Below, in pieces: positions 1-4,586 of a stretch of 6,410 nt of DNA. The stretch's first letter is position 1. The number at the start of each line of letters is the position of its first letter. Origin of the DNA: Sedimentibacter sp. Its GTDB lineage: Bacteria; Bacillota; Clostridia; Tissierellales; Sedimentibacteraceae. A program made the translations under genes and the position numbers. The notes below the pieces were generated by a model. The model saw only the letters and a program-made list of their open reading frames with translations, made no database searches and was not told the origin of the DNA. The DNA lies in the NCBI GenBank assembly GCA_029256005.1, contig JAQSYS010000107.1, positions 1 to 6,410 on the forward strand, written 5' to 3'.

Positions 1-1
1 T

Positions 2-1903
2 ATTCCATATATATTAACCTGCATCGGAACAATAATGATGTTTTATAACATGGTTTTTTTAGCAGTTGCTAAGGATATTGGAAGTGTCAGTGACAGCGCT
101 TCGATAAGAACTATATTGTTTTTAGGTTCAATTGTAATAGGAATATTTTCTTTAATATTCTTATTTTACACAAATAGCTTTTTAATTAAAAGGCGTAAAA
201 AGGAATTTGGACTGTTTAATGTTCTTGGGATGGAAAAAAAACATATAGCTAAAATTATATTTAATGAAACAATTATCACTGCTGCTATAAGTATTGTAAT
301 AGGGTTAGCAGCTGGAATACTAATAAGCAAACTTATGATTTTGCTTTTGTTGAAACTAATTTTTTTTGAAGCTACATTAGGCTTTGAAGTGCCAATAATT
401 GCAGTAGTGGCTACAATTGCTTTGTTCGTCGGTATATTTATTATAAACCTAATTTTTAATATCAGGCAGGTTCATATTTCTAATCCTATTGAATTACTAA
501 AGGGTGGAAATACCGGAGAAAAAGAGCCAAAGACAAAAGCATTAATGGCAATAGTAGGTACATTATGTCTTGGCGCAGGTTACTATATAGCCGTAGTAAC
601 TAAGACACCTCTTGCAGCTTTGAATTTATTTTTTGTTGCTGTTATGTTAGTTATTATTGGAACATATTGTTTATTCACTGCAGGTAGCATAGTAATTTTA
701 AAAAAGCTTAAGAAAAATAAAAAGTATTACTATAAACCGCAAAATTTTATTTCTGTTTCAGGCATGATATACCGTATGAAGCAAAATGCAGCAGGTCTTG
801 CTAATATTTGCATTTTATCTACTTGTGTAATAGTTATGATTTCTTCTACGGTGAGCCTTTACATTGGTGCAGAGGATGCTATGAGAACCAGATTTCCAAG
901 AAATATTATGGTGAATATAGAGAATGTATCAGATGAACAGGCAGAAACATTGGATAAATTAATTGAAAAGAAAACATCAGAGTTAAATGTTGAATTAAAA
1001 AATCCAGTTAGGTATAGAGTTATGAACCTAGTAGCATTGCAAGATGGTTCTCAGTTTTCATCTCAAAATATTGATTTTTCAGCGGATAGATATGCTGTTT
1101 TAACATTCATGACAGTTGACGAATACAATAAGGTGGAGCAAAAGAATGTTTCTTTGAATAACAACGAAGCACTTGTATATTCTGTAAAAGGAAATATAAT
1201 TGGCAATACTCTAGACATAGATGGATATGAGCTTATAATTAAAGAACGTATCACGACATTAAGTTCAGCAGAAATATTGTCAGATTCACTTACTAACGAC
1301 TTTACAATCATTGTTGAAAATAAAGATATAATAGATAAGGCATTTCAAAAATATTCGGTTGAGAGTGAGGAATTGTCCTATGTTTATGGATTTGATACAA
1401 ATGCAGTTGAACAAACTCAAATTGATTTAGTAAGCAGCTTGAATAAAGAATTTGGTGAACTGGGTTTAACTGGTTATGTTAGCGGAGCTGAAGAGTTTAG
1501 AGACTCATTTTATACTGTTTATGGAGGACTGTTCTTCCTTGGCATATTCTTAGGGTTGTTGTTTATAATGGCAACAGTACTAATTATTTACTATAAGCAA
1601 ATTGCTGAAGGTTACGATGATAAGGAAAGATTTGAAATAATGCAAAAGGTTGGAATGAGCCGTGAAGAAGTAAGGCATGCAATTAAAAACCAAGTATTGA
1701 TGGTGTTCTTCCTTCCGTTAGTTGTTGCTGTTGTCCACATAGCATTTGCATTTAATGTTATAACCAGACTATTAACTATATTTAGTCTTACAAATGTACC
1801 ATTGTTTGCGTTATGTACAGTTGCAACTATAATTATATTTGCAATAATATATACATTTGTATATATTATGACTGCGAGAATATATTATAGAATAGTAAGC
1901 TAA
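2..1903 (+). CDS. BceB/VraG-type ABC transporter permease (FtsX-like), 5'-truncated by window edge
   Basis: This is the membrane subunit of an antimicrobial-peptide detoxification or sensing ABC transporter of the BceAB/VraFG type. The frame is open from base 2, and codons before the first ATG (35) still read as a hydrophobic first membrane segment, so the true start lies upstream; probably only about 15-25 residues are missing. Counting from base 2 (633 residues remain), I see about ten membrane segments: one at the start, three around 35-155 forming the first FtsX-like domain and ending in the motif NPIELLKGG, two around 180-235, one around 262-288, then a roughly 215-residue extracytoplasmic region (about 290-504) and three C-terminal segments (505-633, second FtsX-like domain). 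A large external domain between segments 7 and 8 is the family hallmark and contacts a partner histidine kinase in known systems. The ATPase and two-component partners are not in the window, so the ligand is unknown. No GC-rich terminator follows the stop. Confidence 0.9.
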   Translation: MPYILTCIGTIMMFYNMVFLAVAKDIGSVSDSASIRTILFLGSIVIGIFSLIFLFYTNSFLIKRRKKEFGLFNVLGMEKKHIAKIIFNETIITAAISIVIGLAAGILISKLMILLLLKLIFFEATLGFEVPIIAVVATIALFVGIFIINLIFNIRQVHISNPIELLKGGNTGEKEPKTKALMAIVGTLCLGAGYYIAVVTKTPLAALNLFFVAVMLVIIGTYCLFTAGSIVILKKLKKNKKYYYKPQNFISVSGMIYRMKQNAAGLANICILSTCVIVMISSTVSLYIGAEDAMRTRFPRNIMVNIENVSDEQAETLDKLIEKKTSELNVELKNPVRYRVMNLVALQDGSQFSSQNIDFSADRYAVLTFMTVDEYNKVEQKNVSLNNNEALVYSVKGNIIGNTLDIDGYELIIKERITTLSSAEILSDSLTNDFTIIVENKDIIDKAFQKYSVESEELSYVYGFDTNAVEQTQIDLVSSLNKEFGELGLTGYVSGAEEFRDSFYTVYGGLFFLGIFLGLLFIMATVLIIYYKQIAEGYDDKERFEIMQKVGMSREEVRHAIKNQVLMVFFLPLVVAVVHIAFAFNVITRLLTIFSLTNVPLFALCTVATIIIFAIIYTFVYIMTARIYYRIVS

Positions 1904-1927
1904 AGAACTCGCCTTAACTTATGTTTT

Positions 1928-1933
1928 TATAAT
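1928..1933 (+). promoter_or_regulatory. Possible -10 box for the selenoperoxiredoxin gene
   Basis: A perfect TATAAT lies 25 bases after the permease stop and about 43 bases before the AGGAGG of the next gene. No convincing -35 hexamer lies 16-18 bases upstream (GAACTC at 17), so the assignment rests on the -10 alone in an AT-rich gap. Transcription could also read through from the permease, because no terminator separates them. Confidence 0.35.
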
Positions 1934-1950
1934 AATAGTCTAGCTAAAGG

Positions 1951-1973
1951 TAATAATAAAAAAAATATTATTA
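1951..1973. repeat. AT-only inverted repeat upstream of the prxU ribosome binding site
   Basis: TAATAATA (1951-1958) and TATTATTA (1966-1973) are perfect 8-bp arms around a loop of seven A. It ends two bases before the AGGAGG at 1976-1981. It has no GC pairs and no following T-tract, so it is not a normal terminator; it could be an operator-like palindrome, a weak leader hairpin or chance in AT-rich DNA. Confidence 0.35.
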
Positions 1974-1986
1974 TCAGGAGGCTGAA

Positions 1987-2586
1987 GTGGTTAAGGTTGG
2001 TGAAAAGGCGCCGTCGTTTAATGCTCAGGCGTTTTATAACGGAGAATTTAAGCAAGTTCGTTTAGGTGATTTCAAAGGAAAGTGGGTTTATCTTTTCTTT
2101 TATGGAGGAGATTTTACGTTTGTCTGAACTTCAGAAGTGGCAGCAGTTGCTGCTAAGATAAAGGAATTTGAGGAGATAGATACTCAGGTATTATCCTGCA
2201 GTGTTGATTCGGTATACACACATAAGGTTTGGAATGACCAGGAGTTGTCAAAGATGACTGGTAACATACCATTTCCGATGATGTCAGACCAGAATGGTGA
2301 ATTAGGTAAAATGTATGGTGTTTATGAAGAGCAATATGGAGTTGATTTGAGGGGAACATTTGTAATTGACCCAGACGGAAATCTCCAAAGCATTGAGGTA
2401 TTGTCATTACCTGTAGGAAGAAATGTTATGGAAGGATTGAGACAGATAAAGGCAAATCAGCTGGTGAGAAAAACAAAGGAAAAAGAAGTTACACCGGCAA
2501 TGTGGGAACCAGGCAAAAAAACAATAAAACCTCGTACTGAGCTTGTAGGCAATGTATGGCAGGAATGGAATATCAGTGATTTATAA
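1987..2586 (+). CDS. prxU: Selenocysteine-containing peroxiredoxin (AhpC/Prx1 type), in-frame UGA = Sec47
   Basis: Predicted cytoplasmic thiol/selenol peroxidase reducing H2O2, organic peroxides or peroxynitrite. The GTG start has AGGAGG (1976-1981) 5 bases upstream. Codons 1-46 give a normal AhpC N-terminus (VGEKAPSFNAQAF, then FKGKWVYLFFYGGDFTFV); codon 47 is TGA (2125-2127), and the same frame continues with TSEVAAVAAK and the rest of the fold to TAA, 199 residues in all. The family consensus here is DFTFVCPTE, so UGA sits exactly on the peroxidatic Cys. Other marks are LSCSVDSVYTHKVW (Cys71), catalytic Arg122 in DLRGTFVIDPDG, and the C-terminal PAMWEPGKKTIKP. Sec in place of this Cys is known in clostridial-type PrxU (Eubacterium acidaminophilum). 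Odd points: Pro of PxxxTxxC is Gly40 (Thr44 is kept), and the resolving Cys of VCPA is Thr169 (VTPA), so recycling probably needs Cys71 or an external thiol. A nonsense mutation is the alternative, but UGA at this precise codon with an intact frame on both sides argues strongly for Sec. Confidence 0.92.
2125..2155 (+). promoter_or_regulatory. UGA codon and candidate bacterial SECIS hairpin
   Basis: Directly after the UGA (2125-2127), inside the coding sequence, TGGCAGC (2138-2144) pairs with GCTGCTA (2149-2155) to make a 7-bp stem (one G-U pair) with loop AGTT (2145-2148). The loop starts 17 bases after the UGA and has G at its second position; known bacterial SECIS elements have a small apical loop roughly 16-37 bases downstream with a G in the first two loop positions. 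This is the element that would recruit SelB with Sec-tRNA. Selenium incorporation also needs selA, selB, selC and selD elsewhere in the genome. Confidence 0.75.
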
Positions 2587-2600
2587 ATAATTTTAGTATG

Positions 2601-2645
2601 GGATACATCTTTGGAGTATGAATAAATAGATGTATCCTTTCTTTT
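2601..2645 (+). terminator. Intrinsic terminator after the selenoperoxiredoxin gene
   Basis: GGATACATCT (2601-2610) and AGATGTATCC (2628-2637) form a perfect 10-bp stem with a 17-base loop, followed by TTTCTTTT (2638-2645). It begins 14 bases after the stop codon. The loop is long for an intrinsic terminator, but stem and T-tract are clear. It separates transcription of the two peroxiredoxin genes. Confidence 0.8.
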
Positions 2646-2669
2646 AATGTAAGTATATGTAGTTTATTA

Positions 2670-2696
2670 ACAAAAGAATAAATATATCATATATTG
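2670..2696 (+). promoter_or_regulatory. Possible sporulation-type (sigma-K-like) promoter of the Prx6-like gene
   Basis: AC at 2670-2671 lies 16 bases before CATATATTG (2688-2696). The sigma-K pattern in Bacillus is AC, 16-17 bases, CATAnnnTA; all positions match except the last A. A start near 2703 would leave a short leader ending in the AGGAGG at 2713-2718. No good sigma-A alternative was found: TTGACT (2694-2699) would put its -10 onto the start codon. The motif is short and AT-rich, so chance is possible. Confidence 0.35.
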
Positions 2697-2697
2697 A

Positions 2698-2714
2698 CTA
2701 TATACGTTATATAG
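2698..2714. repeat. Palindrome overlapping the leader and ribosome binding site of the Prx6-like gene
   Basis: CTATATA (2698-2704) and TATATAG (2708-2714) are perfect 7-bp arms around CGT. The right arm takes in the first two bases of AGGAGG (2713-2718). It lies where transcription would start and could be an operator or weak leader hairpin; nearly all AT, so it may be fortuitous. Confidence 0.35.
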
Positions 2715-2722
2715 GAGGGTAT

Positions 2723-3406
2723 ATGGCTATTAATATTAATGAAAATATTATTGATCCTACTAGAGGCGGTTGCATAACAATTGGAAGAATAGCTCCCGAT
2801 TTTACAGCACAATCAACTCAAGGACCAATAACTTTATCTCAGTATAGAGGAAAATGGGTTGTCCTTTTTTATGAGCCGGGAGACTTTTTTCCATCAGCAA
2901 CAACAGAACTAGTATCTTTTCAACAATTACACAGTGAATTTGAAAAAAGGAATGTTCAATTATTAGGCGTAACTATAGACAGCAATTATGCAGATTTAGA
3001 GTGGTTATATGATATATACCTAAAAACAGGTGTTAAAATTTCATATCCTCTTATTTCAGACAGGAATGCAGAAATAGCAAGACTATATGATATTATTAAC
3101 CCTGACAATATATTTGAAGTAAGCGTCAGAGATGTATTTATAATAAGTCCATCTCAACGTGTTAGTGCTATAGTAACATATCCATTAACAACTGGGTTGA
3201 ATATTTATGAGCTATTGAGATTAATAGACTCACTTAAAATTGCTGAGCAATATAATGTAATTACTCCTTCAAATTGGATGCCTGGAGATCCTGTATTGAT
3301 TCCTAACCCCAATACTCTTGATGAATTGATGGTAAGGGTTGATGAACAAGCAGAATTAAATTTAAATTGTTTATCATGGTATACATGCTTTAGAAATTTA
3401 GAATAA
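2723..3406 (+). CDS. Prx6-family (1-Cys) peroxiredoxin homologue lacking the catalytic Cys; probable pseudo-peroxidase
   Basis: A 227-residue cytoplasmic-type protein with no signal peptide. ATG has AGGAGG 4 bases upstream. The Prx6 fold is complete: IGRIAPDFTAQ (20-30), WVVLFYEPGDFFPSATTEL (45-63), LLGVTIDS (80-87), YPLISDRNAEIARLYDI (108-124), Arg136 in VRDVFIISP, and the Prx6-type C-terminal domain with TPSNWMPGDPVLIPNP (181-196). The active-site consensus PxxxTxxC, usually DFTPVCTTE here, is PGDFFPSA: Pro52 is kept but Thr is Phe56 and the peroxidatic Cys is Ala59 (GCA, 2897-2899). Classical peroxidase activity should therefore be absent. The only cysteines are Cys17, Cys216 and Cys222; the last two sit in the tail NCLSWYTCF. 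The frame is intact and well kept, so this looks like a repurposed rather than decaying gene. A structural role, for example in the spore coat where peroxiredoxin-like proteins are known in clostridia (CotE), is an inference. Confidence 0.88.
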   Translation: MAININENIIDPTRGGCITIGRIAPDFTAQSTQGPITLSQYRGKWVVLFYEPGDFFPSATTELVSFQQLHSEFEKRNVQLLGVTIDSNYADLEWLYDIYLKTGVKISYPLISDRNAEIARLYDIINPDNIFEVSVRDVFIISPSQRVSAIVTYPLTTGLNIYELLRLIDSLKIAEQYNVITPSNWMPGDPVLIPNPNTLDELMVRVDEQAELNLNCLSWYTCFRNLE

Positions 3407-3450
3407 TGTAAGTGAAGCCTTTTAATTATTTATAGTTAAGGGCTTTTACA
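3407..3450. terminator. Probable bidirectional terminator between convergent genes
   Basis: AAGCCTTT (3415-3422) pairs with AAGGGCTT (3438-3445), 8 bp with one T-G pair, and the outer TGTAA (3407-3411) can pair with TTACA (3446-3450) across a 3-base bulge. A TTTT run (3444-3447) and a later T-rich stretch follow on the plus strand; on the minus strand the stem is followed only by a mixed CACTTACATTATT. It occupies almost all of the 51-base gap between the two stop codons. Confidence 0.6.
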
Positions 3451-3457
3451 TATATTT

Positions 3458-4381
3458 TTACATTATTATTTTAATTAGCAAAGGTACTGTTAACAATGAT
3501 ATCAATGTTGTTGCTGAAACTATTACAGCAGCAAATTCTTTTTCCTTGTTGTAGCTTTCTGCAAGAATGGATGTCATGGCAGAGGCTGGCATAGCAGTCA
3601 TTATAATGACAGAATAAACTGCATTTGATGAATCTTTCAGCATCAGGGATAAGAGATATATTATTAATGGAATAATAATCAACTTTATTGTTATTCCATA
3701 ATATAATGTCCATTCCTTTAAATAATTCTTTGTTTTTACATTGGATAATATAACACCTATAATAAACATAGACAACGGTCCGGTTATATTTCCAATACTC
3801 TTGATGCTGATTAACAATGGGCCTTTAATTTCAACTCCAAATGTCATTAATGTCAAACCGATTATTACAGCAATAATCGAAGGGTTTAAAAGCAAGCTTA
3901 TTATTTCTTTCTTCAAATATCCATTTTCTAATTGTCCTTTATAAAGTAAAATCCCATAAGTCCATACGAATACCACAAAAAAAATATTGAATATTGAGCC
4001 GTATATAACACCCTCTGAACCAAATACTGAATTCAATACCGGAAAACCGATGTAGCCTGTATTTACAAATATATTTGCAAAATGAAGAACAGTTTTTTTA
4101 TCCTTTTTCACAGGCAGGAGCATAGTGTATGAAACAGCTGCCATAATCGCATATGTACAAAGACTGTAATAAAAGGTTTTTAATACGTTGGATTTTATTG
4201 ATTCATCATAAGTAAACATAAAGGATGAGACTATCATGAATGGAAGTGCAATTTTTATAAGGATATCTGTTAAACCCTTATTTAATTCGGGAGTTATTAT
4301 ATTCTTTTTGCTTCCATAAACACCTACTAAAATAATAATGAAAAGAGAAAGAACACTTTCAGTTAAAGTTGACAACTCCAA
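3458..4381 (-). CDS. AEC (auxin efflux carrier) family membrane transporter
   Basis: A 307-residue integral membrane protein of the AEC family, whose bacterial members include malate/malonate-type organic acid permeases; the substrate here cannot be told from sequence. About ten hydrophobic segments fill the chain. Family marks are ALPFMIVSSF (45-54), the half-repeat motif NTGYIGFPVLN (107-117), LLNPSIIAVIIGL (164-176), ITGPLSMFIIGVIL (199-212) and TAMPASAMTSILA (262-274). The start is TTG (4381-4379), chosen because AGGAGG (complement of 4388-4393) lies 6 bases upstream and no ATG lies in frame close by. The length is normal for the family. It is convergent with the Prx6-like gene and divergent from the chitinase. 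Its ribosome binding site is inside a hairpin, so translation may be controlled. Confidence 0.9.
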   Translation of the reverse strand: MELSTLTESVLSLFIIILVGVYGSKKNIITPELNKGLTDILIKIALPFMIVSSFMFTYDESIKSNVLKTFYYSLCTYAIMAAVSYTMLLPVKKDKKTVLHFANIFVNTGYIGFPVLNSVFGSEGVIYGSIFNIFFVVFVWTYGILLYKGQLENGYLKKEIISLLLNPSIIAVIIGLTLMTFGVEIKGPLLISIKSIGNITGPLSMFIIGVILSNVKTKNYLKEWTLYYGITIKLIIIPLIIYLLSLMLKDSSNAVYSVIIMTAMPASAMTSILAESYNKEKEFAAVIVSATTLISLLTVPLLIKIIM

Positions 4382-4388
4382 AATAAAC

Positions 4389-4423
4389 CTCCTGCATATA
4401 ATATTATTTATCTTATGCAGGAG
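4389..4423 (-). promoter_or_regulatory. Leader hairpin sequestering the Shine-Dalgarno of the AEC transporter
   Basis: In the minus-strand transcript CTCCTGCATA (4423-4414) and TATGCAGGAG (4398-4389) form a perfect 10-bp stem with a 15-base AT-rich loop. The 3' arm contains AGGAG of the AGGAGG Shine-Dalgarno, and the 5' arm supplies a matching CTCCT. The closed form would hide the ribosome binding site just before a weak TTG start. No T-tract follows, so it is not a terminator. Confidence 0.65.
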
Positions 4424-4435
4424 TTCTTATTTGTT

Positions 4436-4448
4436 TCACAGGATGTGA
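4436..4448. promoter_or_regulatory. Small palindrome at the predicted AEC transcription start
   Basis: TCACA (4436-4440) and TGTGA (4444-4448) are perfect 5-bp arms around GGA. It abuts the predicted -10 box of the transporter gene and covers the expected start near 4442, where a repressor operator would sit. It is not a Crp site, which has the arms in the other order with a 6-base spacer. Short enough to be chance. Confidence 0.3.
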
Positions 4449-4477
4449 TTTATAAAAATCTAGTAACAGGCTAACAA
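4449..4477 (-). promoter_or_regulatory. Sigma-A-like promoter of the AEC transporter gene
   Basis: Read on the minus strand, TTGTTA (4477-4472) and TATAAA (4454-4449) are separated by 17 bases. The predicted start near 4442 gives a leader of about 60 bases holding the whole hairpin at 4389-4423. Confidence 0.6.
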
Positions 4478-4537
4478 TCCTTATTTTGGGTAACTTTCTA
4501 ATGAAAAATTGAACTCCCATATATTGCAATACGTACG

Positions 4538-4551
4538 TGAAAACATTTGTG
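4538..4551 (+). promoter_or_regulatory. Weak cre-like (CcpA) site at the chitinase promoter
   Basis: TGAAAACATTTGTG matches 11 of 14 positions of the Firmicute cre pattern TGWAARCGYTWNCW; mismatches are the central G and the last two positions. It directly precedes and overlaps the extended -10 of the chitinase gene, a position suited to repression by preferred sugars. The central CG is normally important, so this is tentative. Confidence 0.25.
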
Positions 4552-4558
4552 ATATAAT
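4550..4558 (+). promoter_or_regulatory. Extended -10 promoter of the chitinase gene
   Basis: TGATATAAT is a perfect TGnTATAAT extended -10. No good -35 lies 16-18 bases upstream (TTGCAA at 4524-4529 is 23 bases away), as is common for extended -10 promoters. A start near 4565 leaves a leader of about 20 bases with the ribosome binding site. An 8-bp palindrome ACGTACGT (4531-4538) lies just upstream. Confidence 0.6.
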
Positions 4559-4586
4559 TTTATATATTTACTTAAAGGGAGACAGT

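Noticed and set aside
35..1903. ATG at 35 as the true start of the permease
   Set aside because: Upstream codons to the window edge continue the first membrane helix in frame and no ribosome binding site precedes the ATG.
1951..1973. The AT-only inverted repeat as a terminator for the permease
   Set aside because: No GC pairs in the stem and no T-tract after it on the plus strand.
2137..2586. A separate 149-residue peroxiredoxin starting at GTG 2137
   Set aside because: It would start after the active site, has no ribosome binding site in place, and the upstream 50 codons with AGGAGG complete the fold. The GTG is codon 51 (Val) of the selenoprotein gene.
2694..2722. TTGACT as a sigma-A -35 for the Prx6-like gene
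   Set aside because: A -10 at 17 bases spacing would fall on the bases just before the ATG, leaving no room for the ribosome binding site in the transcript.
3741..3944. Open frames on the strand opposite real genes (1063-1311, 2153-2407, 3741-3944, 5075-5347) and the alternative minus-strand frame 3471-3713
   Set aside because: They have no ribosome binding sites or recognisable domains, and each lies within a well-supported gene on the other strand or in another frame.
4389..4423. The inverted repeat before the AEC gene as a terminator or as an insertion-element end
   Set aside because: It has no T-tract on either strand, no adjoining transposase, and it exactly overlaps the ribosome binding site, which favours a translational role.
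4509..4586. N-terminal extension of the chitinase from TTG 4509
   Set aside because: No ribosome binding site, it overlaps the -10 box, and it would add 26 residues before a good signal peptide that starts at 4587 with its own ribosome binding site.
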